Below, piece after piece: positions 31,316-39,373 of a stretch of 39,373 nt of DNA. The translations under genes were made by a program, and so were the position numbers. The notes beneath the pieces are model-generated. The model had not been told where the DNA came from. It was given only the letters and a program-made list of their open reading frames with translations, and did no database searches. The stretch is from Myxococcales bacterium (GTDB lineage Bacteria; Myxococcota; Myxococcia; Myxococcales; JAKAPL01), in the NCBI GenBank assembly GCA_021783235.1, contig JAJXUD010000041.1, positions 1 through 39,373 of the forward strand. The letters run 5' to 3'. How positions within the stretch are numbered: the stretch's first letter is position 1; every line of letters starts with the position of its first letter.

Positions 31316-33316
31316 TCACCTCGCGAGACGGTCGACGACGGTCTGAAACGGCCCGGCCGGCTCCCGCTCGGGCGGGCGCCGAACGAGCTCATGGTGCAGG
31401 AGCTGAGTCGACAGGACTCCCACCAGCGCCATGTCGTCGGCGTTCGAGAGACGGCTCTCGGGCGCGGCGGCGCGGCACTTGGCCCAGAGCCGCTCGACCG
31501 CCCCCGGGTCGAAGACGCTGGCCTCGGCGACCGCCGCCGGCCGGAGCAGCTCGGCGACCCAGTCGGCTGCGTTCGGGCCGGTGAAGGCCAGCGCGTTCGG
31601 GGCCCTGTACGGCTGCTTCGGCCGGGCGCGGATCCGGTCGGGGACGAGCCCCCGCGCCGCTCGCTTGAGGACGTGCTTCTCGTCGAGCCCGAGGAGCTTG
31701 TGGCGGCTCGGCAACGAGCAGGCGAGATCCACCAGCTCCCTGTCCAGGAAGGGGAAGCGCCCCTCGACCGAGTGGGCCATCAGCATCCGGTCGCCCTGCG
31801 ACGACAGCAGGTAGCCGGACAGCAGCGTCCGGATCTCGAGGTACTGGTCCTGCGCGAGCGAGGGCCAGCCGGAGAGCTCCGGGGGCAGGCTCGCGAGCAG
31901 CCGCTCGACGGCCTCGCCGCGCCCCGTCCGCCGGCGCAGCTCCGGGGAGAAGAGCCGCTGCAACGCCGCCGCCGATCGCCAGCGCGGCCCGTGCGAGAAT
32001 CCGGGGCGGCCCGCCCCGGCGAGGTCCGCGCCGAAGAACTCCCGCGCCAGCGCGCGCTGCGCCACCGGCGAGCGGGCGAGGTACGGGTAGAGCCGATCGA
32101 GCAGCAGCGGCCGGAGGCGCGAGCGGGGATCGCGCGCCCAGAAGCGTCGCACCTTGGCCTCGCGGAAGAGGTCGTAGCCGGCGAAGATCTCGTCGGCGCC
32201 CTCCCCGGTCAAAACGACCTTGGTCCCGTGCGAGGCGGCGAGTCCCGAGAGGAGGAACAGCGGCGCGGGCGCGGTCCGAAGGAGCGGCCGCTCGGCGTGG
32301 CGGACCACGTCGGGGAAGACCCGCGCGATGTCCCGCCCCGACACCAAGAGCTCGTGGTGCTCGCTCTCGAGCCGCGACGCCATCTCCCGCTGGTATTCGG
32401 TCTCGTCGTAGTCGCGGTCGGCGAAGCGGATCGAGAAGGTCGCGAATCGCCCGCCCGCGACCTTGCGGCCCAGCGCGGCGACGAGCGAGCTGTCGAGCCC
32501 GCCCGACAGATAGCTGCCGACGGGGACGTCGGAGCGGGTCACCCGCAGCCGGACCGCCCGCTCGAGGGCCGAGACCACCCGCTCGGCGGCGGCGTCCAGC
32601 GAGCCCTCGAAGCGCCCCTCGCCCTCTCCCGGAAAGGACGGACGCCAGAACTGCCGCTCGACGACGCGGCCGTCCGGCTCGTAGCGCCGCCAGTGGCCTG
32701 GCGGAAGCTCGTGGACGCCCTGGAACATCGACTGGGGCGCCACGACGGTCCAGAAGGTGAAGGTCTCCTCGAGCCCCATGGGATCGAGGGCGCGCCGGAT
32801 CCCGGGATCGCCCGCGAAGATCGCCTTGACCTCGCTCGCGAAGAAGAGCCGCCCGGAGACCTCCGCGAGGTGGAGCGGCCTCACCCCCAGCCGGTCGCGC
32901 GCCAGCACGAGGCGCGAGGCCCGCTCGTCCCAGATCGCCATCGCGAACTGACCGTTGAAGCGGCCGAAGGCCTCCTCACCCCAGGCCTCGTAGGCGTGGA
33001 CCGCCACCTCGGTGTCGCTGCGCGTCCGGAAGCGGTGGCCGAGCGCGAGGAGCTCCTCGCGCAGCTCGACGAAGTTGAAGATCTCGCCGTTGAAGGCGAT
33101 CCAGAGCCGTCCGTCCTCGGTGCAGAGCGGCTGCTGGCCGGCGGTGACGTCGACGATCGAGAGCCTCGTGTGGACGAGGCCGAGCCGCGGGTTGCGGTAG
33201 AGGCCGAGTTCGTCGGGGCCGCGGTGCCGGAGGGCGGCCGCCATCCGCCCGAGCGCCTCGAGCGAAGCGGGCTCCGCAAAGCCCCGGGTGGAGAGGATGC
33301 CGGCGAGGCCGCACAC
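31316..33316 (-). CDS. Asparagine synthase-like amidotransferase
   Basis: This is a 666-residue glutamine-hydrolysing synthetase. The GTG start gives Cys2 as the N-terminal nucleophile (MCGLAGI) of the glutaminase domain, with HRGPDE, HTRLSIVD and FNGEIFNF as family motifs. The synthetase domain has the PPi loop SYLSGGLDSSLVAALG and the later LTGEGADEIFAGYD and EGRFPFLDRELVD. It makes an amide on an unknown substrate; the family includes many biosynthetic paralogues of AsnB. One base separates its start from the stop of the NAD-synthase gene. Confidence 0.9.
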   Translation of the reverse strand: MCGLAGILSTRGFAEPASLEALGRMAAALRHRGPDELGLYRNPRLGLVHTRLSIVDVTAGQQPLCTEDGRLWIAFNGEIFNFVELREELLALGHRFRTRSDTEVAVHAYEAWGEEAFGRFNGQFAMAIWDERASRLVLARDRLGVRPLHLAEVSGRLFFASEVKAIFAGDPGIRRALDPMGLEETFTFWTVVAPQSMFQGVHELPPGHWRRYEPDGRVVERQFWRPSFPGEGEGRFEGSLDAAAERVVSALERAVRLRVTRSDVPVGSYLSGGLDSSLVAALGRKVAGGRFATFSIRFADRDYDETEYQREMASRLESEHHELLVSGRDIARVFPDVVRHAERPLLRTAPAPLFLLSGLAASHGTKVVLTGEGADEIFAGYDLFREAKVRRFWARDPRSRLRPLLLDRLYPYLARSPVAQRALAREFFGADLAGAGRPGFSHGPRWRSAAALQRLFSPELRRRTGRGEAVERLLASLPPELSGWPSLAQDQYLEIRTLLSGYLLSSQGDRMLMAHSVEGRFPFLDRELVDLACSLPSRHKLLGLDEKHVLKRAARGLVPDRIRARPKQPYRAPNALAFTGPNAADWVAELLRPAAVAEASVFDPGAVERLWAKCRAAAPESRLSNADDMALVGVLSTQLLHHELVRRPPEREPAGPFQTVVDRLAR

Positions 33317-33317
33317 G

Positions 33318-34292
33318 TCAGGCTTCTCCCGATCGCTCCACCAGCAGAGGCGCGAGGTGGAGGTAGCGGGCCGCGCGGCGCTTGGCCTCGATGTCCCGGA
33401 AGACCCGCTCCACCTGCGCCACGGTGAGCCCCACCGCGGGCGCCACCTCGGCGGCGCCGACGCCGTGATCGAGCGCGTGGAGGCAGAGATCCATCCGGTC
33501 GTAGGGCAGCGCGAAGTAGAACTCCTCCTGGGTCTGCGGCAGGGAGAAGGTGTCGGTGGTGGGCGGGCGGCTCCGGACCTCGAGCGGCAGGCCGAGCTCC
33601 TCGGCGAGCGCATAGACCTGCGACTTGTAGAGGTGGGCGATCGGCTTGAAGTCGGCGGCCCCGTCCCCCTGCTTCACGAAGAAGCCCTGGTCGAACTCGA
33701 GCCGATTGGGAGTGCCCGCCACCGCCCGGTTCAGCCGGTCGGCGTGGTAGTACTCCGTCACCTTCCGGAGCCGCTGCTTGTAGTTCGTCGCGGCGACGAG
33801 CGCGAGGTAGGCCTGGCTCGAGAGCCGCGCGGTCCGCTGCTCGCCCGTCGGCGCCTCGACGGTCAGCAGCGAGATGTTCAGCCGCTCCCCTTCGAGCGTC
33901 CCGGGCAGGGTCACCTTGCACCTCCAGCCGTCGCCGTAGTCCGGGAAGACGGTCCGGATCGCGGCCGCCTGCCGCTCGTAGCAGCCCGCGGCGGCCGCCG
34001 CCGGACCGATGGGATCGACGAGCGCCGAGATGCCGAGCCGGTCGGCCACGAGCCGCCCCAGCCGGAGCGAGTCGTCGGAGGAGTCGCGGTCCGGCATCAA
34101 GAGCCCGAGGACCCGCTCGGGGCCGAGCGCGCGCGCGCAGAGCGCGGCGACGACCGAGCTGTCGACCCCCCCCGAGAGCCCCACCACCGCGCCGCGACGC
34201 CGCAGGGTCTCGAAGACCTGCCGGCGGACGACCTCCTCGATCCGCCGAACCTCCGCCGCGGCGTCCAGCCCCAAGACGTTGCGCCCGAACAT
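33318..34292 (-). CDS. NAD synthase-like enzyme (ammonia type)
   Basis: This 324-residue N-type ATP-pyrophosphatase has the PP-loop GLSGGVDSS (38-46), LGISALVDP, the NYKQRLR and GDGAADFKPIAHLYKSQVYALAEELG segments, and PPTTDTFSLPQTQEEFYFALPYDRMD. It lacks the nitrilase-like glutaminase domain of the long NadE. NAD synthase would amidate deamido-NAD; in this operon it may instead serve an amidation step. The ATG at 34292 is favoured by GGAGAGGAG six bases upstream of it. The gene is the first of the four-gene operon. Confidence 0.85.
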   Translation of the reverse strand: MFGRNVLGLDAAAEVRRIEEVVRRQVFETLRRRGAVVGLSGGVDSSVVAALCARALGPERVLGLLMPDRDSSDDSLRLGRLVADRLGISALVDPIGPAAAAAGCYERQAAAIRTVFPDYGDGWRCKVTLPGTLEGERLNISLLTVEAPTGEQRTARLSSQAYLALVAATNYKQRLRKVTEYYHADRLNRAVAGTPNRLEFDQGFFVKQGDGAADFKPIAHLYKSQVYALAEELGLPLEVRSRPPTTDTFSLPQTQEEFYFALPYDRMDLCLHALDHGVGAAEVAPAVGLTVAQVERVFRDIEAKRRAARYLHLAPLLVERSGEA

Positions 34293-34404
34293 GGCCATCT
34301 CCTCTCCACGAACGGCAAGGTAAGGCCGCGCGGCGCCGGAGGGCGGCGGCTCGCTTGGGGTGGGGCTGTGCCCCCGACGGCCGAGCCCTAAGCTTCCGGG
34401 AGCC

Positions 34405-35094
34405 ATGGCGCGGAACGTCGCAGTCGCAGGCGAGCAGGCCGCTCCCTCTCTTCCGGAGTGGGAGGCGCTTCGGGCCGACCTCGCGAAGTACTACCGGATC
34501 GCCTACGGGACCGAGGCGCCGGCGCTCCGAGAGCGGCTTCGGCTCTGGCTCACGAGCTCCGGCTTCCACTGCGTCGCGGTCCACCGGCTCGGGGAGCTCT
34601 CCTGGCGGCTCAAGGGCGAGCGGCCCGTCGCCTGGCTCCTCTGCGGCGGGCTGTTCCACGCCCTCGATCTGGCGGTCAACCTCGTCCACCACGTCGACAT
34701 CGCGGCCCGCGTCGGCCCCGGCTTCTACATCGGCCACCCCTCGACCATCTACATCGGCGAGACCCGCATCGGCCGGAACTTCAGCGTCACCCACAACGTC
34801 ACGATCGGGCTCGGCCAATCCCGCGGCAAGGAGGGGCTCCCCGCCATCGGCGACGACGTCTGGATCGGCACCGGCTCCATCGTCTACGGCGACATCCAGG
34901 TGGGGGACGGCGCCACGATCGCGAGCGGGACGGTCCTCTCGAAGAGCGTGCCGCCGCGGGCGCTCGTGGGGGGAAACCCGGGCCGGGTCCTCGCGAGCGA
35001 CTACGACAACGGCCAGCTCCTCGCCGATCGCTCGCGCGGCCCGAGGGCCCCCGACCCCTCGCCGAACGGGGAGCCTCGGCCGACGACCCGCTGA
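34405..35094 (+). CDS. Serine O-acetyltransferase-like (CysE family) protein
   Basis: This 229-residue protein has an N-terminal helical part and a left-handed beta-helix of hexapeptide repeats: GPGFYIGHPSTIYIGETRIGRN, then THNVTIGLG with the catalytic His, and AIGDDVWIGTGSIVYGDIQVGDG. The C terminus ends in a Pro-rich tail. The fold transfers acetyl groups to an alcohol or amine; the acceptor may be serine or a sugar. It is divergent from the NAD-synthase operon across 112 bases, so the two may share regulation. Confidence 0.87.
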   Translation: MARNVAVAGEQAAPSLPEWEALRADLAKYYRIAYGTEAPALRERLRLWLTSSGFHCVAVHRLGELSWRLKGERPVAWLLCGGLFHALDLAVNLVHHVDIAARVGPGFYIGHPSTIYIGETRIGRNFSVTHNVTIGLGQSRGKEGLPAIGDDVWIGTGSIVYGDIQVGDGATIASGTVLSKSVPPRALVGGNPGRVLASDYDNGQLLADRSRGPRAPDPSPNGEPRPTTR

Positions 35095-35117
35095 ATCCCC
35101 CCCCGTCCCGCGCCGCG

Positions 35118-36965
35118 TCACCCGCCGGTCTGGGCGCGAGCCTCGGGGCGGGCCGCCGCCCGAGCCGCGCGCCGAAGCAGCCGCGCGAGCCGCTGGGAGA
35201 GCTCGCTCGGCTGGAAGGGCTTGGGCAAGAAGTCGTCAGCGCCGGCGCCGAGCGCCTCCTGTCGGAGCTGCGGATCCGCCCGCGCGGTGTAGACGAGGAT
35301 GGGGAAGCGCCGGCCGCCCGGATCGCCGCGGATCTTCCGGCAGGCCTCGAGGCCGTCCATCCCCGGGAGCATGACGTCGAAGACGCCGACGTCGAAGCTC
35401 TCGCGCTCGACGCGCGCGACCGCCTCCTCGCCGCTCGCGACCGAGGCGACCTCGTAGCTGCGCCCGAGGTAGTCGCCGAGGAGGAGCTGGGCCTCCGAGC
35501 TGTCCTCGACGAGCAGCAGCCGCGGCTTCGGGATCCCAGGCGCCGCGAGCGTCCCCGGGACCGGCGTCAGCCGGCCCCGGATCGCGCACGGGTCGCTGCC
35601 CGGCTGCCAGCGCGGCAGCCGCACGGTGAAGACGGAGCCCTCCCCGAGCACGCTCTCGACCTCCACGCGGCCCCCGTGCAGCTCGGCGAACTCCCGGACC
35701 ACCGCGAGCCCGAGGCCGGTCCCTCGCGTCCGACCGCGATCGTCCTCCCTCCCGCGGGAGAAGCGGCCGAAGATCGTCGGGAGATCCTCGGGGGCGATCC
35801 CCTCGCCGAGGTCCCGCACCGCGAGCGCGAGCGTGTCGCCCTCGGTCCAGAGCCGCGCGACCACGGCGCCGCCCTCCCGGGAGTACTTGCAGCCGTTCGA
35901 GAGCAGGTTCGAGACGATCCGCTCGAACTTGTCCACGTCGAGATCCGCCATGAGCGGCGCGCCGGGCGGGTCGAAGGCGAGGGCGAGGCCGAGGCTCGTC
36001 GCGTGCGGCACCATCGACTCGACCAGCTCGGCGACGATCGCGTCGGCGGCGACCCGGACCGGCTGGAGCCTGCCCATGCCGGAGTCGATGCGCGCGAGGT
36101 CGAGGATGTCGTTCAACATTCCTTCGAGTCTCGTCGCCCCGCGCAGGGCGACGTCGAGGTACTTGGTCCGCCTCGCCTCGTCGAGCCGCTCGGGCCCGTG
36201 GAGCAGCCGCAGCGAGCCCAGGATGAGCGTGAGCGGGCTGCGCAGGTCGTGGCTCACGTTCGCGAAGAAGCTCGTCTTCGCGACGTCGAGCTCCTGCAGC
36301 CGGCGGTTCGCCGCCTCGAGGGCGAGGCGGCTCTCGGCCTCGCGGAAGAAGATGCGGGTGGCCACCCGGTTGGCCACCGCGGCGACGAAGGCGCTCCCGA
36401 CGAGCTCGAGCAGCTCGCCCGGCGGCGCGGCGCCCCGCCACGGCCCCTGGAGTCGGCTCGCGAGGTGGCCGAGCGGCACCAGCGCCGCGGCGGCGACGGC
36501 CCACGACGAGCTGGCCGGGAAGAGGACCGCGATGCCGAAGAGGATCAGGTAGCCGGCAAAGCGCAGGGGACCCGCGTCGAGGCCGGCCGGGCCGAGCAGC
36601 GACGCCTCGGTCGAGACGCAGGCGGCGGCGAGCAGAAAGAAGGCGAGCTGGTGGCGTCGCCGAAAGGCCCCCCGGCGGAGTCCCACGAGGAGGCCGACCA
36701 CGCCGAGCTCGGCGGCGAGGGAGGGGGCCAAGGCGCCGAGGCCTGGATGGAAGGCGAGGCCCGCGACCCCGATCGCGATCGGGATCGCGCCGGCGACGAC
36801 CCACGCACAGATGTTCGTGCGCGCCAGCAGCACGCGACGGTGCTCCTCGATCAGCGGCTCCGCCGCCGCCGGCGAGAGCCAGCCGAACGGGGTCGAGGCG
36901 GCCGGAGGCGGCGCGCCGCCCGCTCGACCGGGAGCGCTCCCCTCGTGGTTCGATCCTCGCTTCAA
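35118..36965 (-). CDS. Hybrid sensor histidine kinase with a C-terminal receiver
   Basis: This 615-residue protein has about six hydrophobic membrane helices (residues 52-210) and a HisKA domain with H239 in VSHDLRSPL. The ATPase domain has N357 in NLLSNGCKY, RDLGEGIAPED, FGRFSRG and GTGLGL. A receiver domain (483-598) has E487, D488, phospho-acceptor D530 and K582. It carries out a phosphorelay in which the receiver has no output domain, so a separate phosphotransfer protein or regulator is expected. The start is a TTG preceded by GAGGGGG. Confidence 0.9.
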   Translation of the reverse strand: MKRGSNHEGSAPGRAGGAPPPAASTPFGWLSPAAAEPLIEEHRRVLLARTNICAWVVAGAIPIAIGVAGLAFHPGLGALAPSLAAELGVVGLLVGLRRGAFRRRHQLAFFLLAAACVSTEASLLGPAGLDAGPLRFAGYLILFGIAVLFPASSSWAVAAAALVPLGHLASRLQGPWRGAAPPGELLELVGSAFVAAVANRVATRIFFREAESRLALEAANRRLQELDVAKTSFFANVSHDLRSPLTLILGSLRLLHGPERLDEARRTKYLDVALRGATRLEGMLNDILDLARIDSGMGRLQPVRVAADAIVAELVESMVPHATSLGLALAFDPPGAPLMADLDVDKFERIVSNLLSNGCKYSREGGAVVARLWTEGDTLALAVRDLGEGIAPEDLPTIFGRFSRGREDDRGRTRGTGLGLAVVREFAELHGGRVEVESVLGEGSVFTVRLPRWQPGSDPCAIRGRLTPVPGTLAAPGIPKPRLLLVEDSSEAQLLLGDYLGRSYEVASVASGEEAVARVERESFDVGVFDVMLPGMDGLEACRKIRGDPGGRRFPILVYTARADPQLRQEALGAGADDFLPKPFQPSELSQRLARLLRRAARAAARPEARAQTGG

Positions 36966-37097
36966 GCGGCCACCCCCTCGTTCGGGAAGACCCGAGGGTG
37001 AGGCCGAAGCCCGCCTCTGCCCACTCCCCGGCTGGCCCGGTCACCCGAGCGGGAGGGCCCGACCGGCGATCCGCTTCGCGACCGGCCCCGCTGGGAC

Positions 37098-37556
37098 TCA
37101 GCGATCGATCGACTTGACGAGCGGGATTCGGTCGAGCGCCCGGAAGCCGAACGCACGGTAGATCGCCTGCGCCTCGACGTTGTGCCGCTCCACCTCGAGG
37201 ACGAGCGCTCGGATGCCCAGGGTCCGGCAGAGCTGCTCGAGGAAGCGGAGCGTCGCGAGGCCGTGCCCCTTCCGCCGCCAGCCGGGCTCGACGTAGAGAT
37301 CGGTCAAGAGCCCGAGGTCGCCGCCGAGCTCGAGGTCGTAGCCGAACGTGAGCAGCGCGTAGCCGGCGACCTGCCCCGCCAGCTCGAGCAGGTAGGCCCG
37401 GCCGAGCGAGGGGTGCGAGAGCAGCCGCGCGAGGCTCGGCCGCAGCTCGTCTTCGACGTAGCGAAGGCCGTCGTGCCGGTAGTAGGCCTGAAGGAGGGAC
37501 AAGAGGATCTCGAGGTCGGGCGGGCCCGCCTGCCGGTGCCGGAGCGCGTCGGTCAT
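37098..37556 (-). CDS. GNAT family N-acetyltransferase
   Basis: This is a 152-residue acetyltransferase. It has a central VAGYALLTFGYDLELGG, the LTDLYVEPGWRRKGHGLATLRFLEQ segment with the acetyl-CoA binding loop (RRKGHG) and the closing EAQAIYRAFGFRAL. It resembles the RimI/PhnO type enzymes. The substrate is unknown. The ATG at 37556 is favoured over an upstream TTG. It is divergent from the amine oxidase gene. Confidence 0.88.
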   Translation of the reverse strand: MTDALRHRQAGPPDLEILLSLLQAYYRHDGLRYVEDELRPSLARLLSHPSLGRAYLLELAGQVAGYALLTFGYDLELGGDLGLLTDLYVEPGWRRKGHGLATLRFLEQLCRTLGIRALVLEVERHNVEAQAIYRAFGFRALDRIPLVKSIDR

Positions 37557-37657
37557 GCGGCGGGAGAGTAGCGGCAAGGCGCCGCGGGCGCCATCGCCCG
37601 GATCTTCGACCAGCGGTGGGCTGGCGTTCGGGCGGCAGCGGCTCGATCATTTCGAGC

Positions 37658-38971
37658 GTGCGCGCGCTCGTCCTCGGCGGTGGGGTCGCCGGCCTCGCGG
37701 CGGCGCTGGAGCTGCGGCGCCGCCGGCCGGAGCTCGAGCTGACCCTGATCGAGGCGCGGGGCCGGCTGGGCGGGCGAGTCTGGACCGAGCGCGATCCGGA
37801 CGACGGCCTGCCGATCGAGCGCGGCGCCGAGTTCGTCCACGGCCGGCCGAAGGCGCTGCTCGCCGAGCTTCGCCGCGCCGGCATCGACGTGGCCGAAGAT
37901 CGGAGCGACTTCTGGATCGGCTCCGGCCGCCGCGCCGGGCCGGGCGGCGCGGAGACCGGACGGGCCTTCGGCGCCCTGGGGAAGGCGCTCGCCGGGCTGC
38001 TCGACCCGAAGGCCCGGGACCGGAGCATCGCCGCGCTGGCCGACGAGCCGCCGCTCTCCGAGCTGCCGCCCGAGCTGCGCGCCATCGCCCGCTCGTTCGC
38101 CGAGGGCTACTACCTCGCGAAGCCCGAGCGGGCGAGCGCGCGGGCGATCGCCCGGATGGAGGCCGCCCAGGACGCGATCGGCGGCGACGGCTCCTCGCGC
38201 CCCGCCGGCGGCTACGGACGGCTGATCGAGTGGCTCGGAGCGCGGATCGGGGCCGAGCGGATCCTCCGCGGCGCCGCGGCGAGGAGGCTCGACTGGCGCT
38301 CCGGCCACGTCCGGGTCTTGGTCGACGGCCTCGGCGGCCGGCTGCCGGAGCTCGAGGCCGACCGCGCGATCATCGCCCTCCCGCTCTCCTCGATCGCGGG
38401 CGAACGCTCGCTCGGTGGCCGGCTCGGTATCCGCCCACCCGTCCGCGAGAAGCTCGAGGCGGCTCGCTCGCTGGAGATGGGCAACGTCGTCAAGCTCCAG
38501 CTGCGGCTGCGGGGCCGGCTCGGCGGCGGCAGCTTCTCGCTCGCCCCGGGCCAGCCGGTGCCGACCTGGTGGCACGCCTCGCCCCCGGGCTCGCCGTGGG
38601 TGGTCGGCTGGGCCGGCGGGCCCGCCGCGGACGCGCTCGATCCGCTCGACGATGACCTTCTGCGGGACGTCGCCCTGGCGTCGCTCGCGGTCGCCTGGGG
38701 GGAGCCGCGCCGGTCGCTGGCCCGGCGGCTCGAGGCCTTCCTCGCGACCCGCTGGGGCCGCGACCCGCTCTCGTTCGGCGGCTACGCCTGGGTGCCGCTC
38801 GGGGCCGACGGCGCCATGGAGGCGCTCGCCGCCCCCGTGGCGGAGACGCTCTTCTTCGCGGGGGAGGCCACCGAGCCGGGCCACGCGGGCACCGTCCACG
38901 GCGCCTACGAGAGCGGCGTGCGGGCGGCGGGAGAGCTCATCGCGACCCTCCCGAAGCGACGGCGCCGCTGA
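37658..38971 (+). CDS. Flavin-containing amine oxidase family protein
   Basis: This 437-residue FAD enzyme has the N-terminal dinucleotide motif VLGGGVAGLAAALELRRR, the GRLGGRVWTE second motif and the GAEFVHGR segment typical of monoamine and polyamine oxidases. The C-terminal FAD motif is LFFAGEATEPGHAGTVHGAYESG. It oxidises an amine (or related substrate) with release of hydrogen peroxide. The GTG at 37658 directly precedes the nucleotide-binding strand and is the preferred start; an upstream GTG at 37616 would add a Ser/Gly-rich leader. Confidence 0.85.
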   Translation: MRALVLGGGVAGLAAALELRRRRPELELTLIEARGRLGGRVWTERDPDDGLPIERGAEFVHGRPKALLAELRRAGIDVAEDRSDFWIGSGRRAGPGGAETGRAFGALGKALAGLLDPKARDRSIAALADEPPLSELPPELRAIARSFAEGYYLAKPERASARAIARMEAAQDAIGGDGSSRPAGGYGRLIEWLGARIGAERILRGAAARRLDWRSGHVRVLVDGLGGRLPELEADRAIIALPLSSIAGERSLGGRLGIRPPVREKLEAARSLEMGNVVKLQLRLRGRLGGGSFSLAPGQPVPTWWHASPPGSPWVVGWAGGPAADALDPLDDDLLRDVALASLAVAWGEPRRSLARRLEAFLATRWGRDPLSFGGYAWVPLGADGAMEALAAPVAETLFFAGEATEPGHAGTVHGAYESGVRAAGELIATLPKRRRR

Positions 38972-39047
38972 TCCGGCGCACCGAGGGCGTTGGGACGCAA
39001 GCCGTTCGCTCGTCATGGGGGTGGGGTTCTCGCAATGGCTCCGCGGC

Positions 39048-39077
39048 TTGCCAGCCGCCCCGCCGCCGGCGTAGCTT
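39048..39077 (+). promoter_or_regulatory. Probable promoter of tRNA-Glu
   Basis: TTGCCA (39048-39053) and TAGCTT (39072-39077) are 18 bases apart and end 17 bases before the tRNA. Confidence 0.45.
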
Positions 39078-39094
39078 CCCGACCTCGCGGCGCT

Positions 39095-39170
39095 GTCCCC
39101 ATCGTCTAGAGGCCCAGGACACGGCCCTTTCAAGGCTGTAACGGGGGTTCGAATCCCCCTGGGGACGCCA
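39095..39170 (+). tRNA. tRNA-Glu (TTC)
   Basis: A full cloverleaf is visible: acceptor GTCCCCA/TGGGGAC, anticodon loop CTTTCAA with anticodon TTC, and a T loop GTTCGAATC. CCA is encoded at the 3' end. tRNA-Glu genes are common integration targets. The open frames that run through it in the opposite direction are artefacts. Confidence 0.96.
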
Positions 39171-39178
39171 GAGCGTCC

Positions 39179-39262
39179 GTCTTCGATGGCTCGCGCGTGA
39201 AATTGGATGATTCGCCGCCGATCTTCGATGAGTCGCCCGCGATCTTCGATGGGTGCAAGTCT
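39179..39262 (+). repeat. Degenerate 21-bp tandem repeat next to tRNA-Glu
   Basis: Four units of 20-22 bases follow each other (39179-39200, 39201-39220, 39221-39241, 39242-39262) with the consensus ATCTTCGATGAGTCGCCCGCG. The second and fourth are the most diverged. The 21-base period equals two DNA turns, so protein binding on one face is possible. Confidence 0.6.
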
Positions 39263-39309
39263 GAAACTGATTGCATCGAAGCCCTCCCTGGCAGAGCGCG
39301 ACGTCCGCA

Positions 39310-39373
39310 TTACGCGGCCTCTGCAAAGCCTGGCTGCTCGTAACACTTGAGGCCACGATGCGTGGTCACCACG
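39310..39373 (-). CDS. C-terminal end of an unidentified protein (partial)
   Basis: Read from the window edge, the frame gives VVTTHRGLKCYEQPGFAEAA and a TAA stop. The composition is that of a real protein end, not antisense GC-rich noise. The family cannot be assigned from 20 residues. It could be an integrase or other gene of an element next to the tRNA, but this is not supported further. Confidence 0.3.
   Translation of the reverse strand, partial: VVTTHRGLKCYEQPGFAEAA

Noticed and set aside
29345-33427. Plus-strand open frame of 1360 codons
   Set aside because: It is antisense to the carrier protein, ligase and asparagine synthase genes and shows no domain.
29454-34292. Exosortase/PEP-CTERM locus
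   Set aside because: The ligase, carrier and amidotransferase recall such loci, but no exosortase, PEP-CTERM protein or associated ATPase is present in the window.
39179-39262. Possible CRISPR array
   Set aside because: The units are contiguous and degenerate, with no spacers of constant length and no cas genes nearby.
38937-39356. Minus-strand frame through tRNA-Glu
   Set aside because: The segment GDSNPRYSLERAVSWASRRWG is the antisense translation of a tRNA, a known false-ORF signature.

Overview
This window looks like chromosomal DNA of a very GC-rich deltaproteobacterium, probably Myxococcota. The gene order rpsU - yqeY - dnaG - rpoD - tRNA(CAT) - C4 zinc-ribbon protein - RNase H - rnpB is typical of that group. 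Numerous lipoproteins, a PilZ protein, a hybrid histidine kinase and a membrane-anchored FtsY fit the same picture. No species can be named from the sequence alone.

Positions 1-9400 hold core information processing: ribosomal protein S21, YqeY, primase DnaG, the housekeeping sigma factor RpoD, a CAT-anticodon tRNA, a coiled-coil zinc-ribbon protein, an RNase HI-family protein, RNase P RNA on the minus strand and the SRP receptor FtsY. A 167-bp palindromic, MITE-like unit sits between the RNase H gene and rnpB. Positions 9500-15800 carry envelope genes: a Na/phosphate cotransporter with a PhoU-like tail, two lipoproteins (one large and cysteine-rich) and a processive family-2 glycosyltransferase.

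A 9.3-kb integrative element is inserted at the 3' end of tRNA-Lys(TTT), bounded by 25-bp repeats at 16028-16052 and 25368-25392. It carries a tyrosine integrase, an excisionase-like helix-turn-helix protein and a primase-helicase split by a frameshift in a 7-C run. It also has small DNA-binding proteins, a Cro/CI-type repressor divergent from a lipoprotein cargo gene, a serine resolvase and several small unknown genes. It has no capsid, tail, lysis or conjugation genes, so it resembles a self-replicating satellite or plasmid-like integrative element. Its integrase reading frame runs straight through the attachment site. In the integrated state it ends inside the tRNA antisense. In the excised circle it would continue for 84 codons past the shared core into the genes at the other end of the element. 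Next to it, between two exact 70-bp repeats that contain the same attachment core, lies a DUF1778/GNAT toxin-antitoxin pair with its own promoter and operator.

Positions 26490-39373 are chromosome again: an alpha/beta hydrolase and a benzoate-CoA-ligase-like enzyme; a PilZ protein whose ribosome-binding site is buried in a hairpin; a tightly coupled four-gene operon (NAD-synthase-like, asparagine-synthase-like, acyl/aminoacyl-AMP ligase, carrier protein) divergent from a CysE-like acetyltransferase; a hybrid histidine kinase; an acetyltransferase; a flavin amine oxidase; and tRNA-Glu(TTC). The tRNA-Glu is followed by degenerate 21-bp repeats and the very end of another gene.
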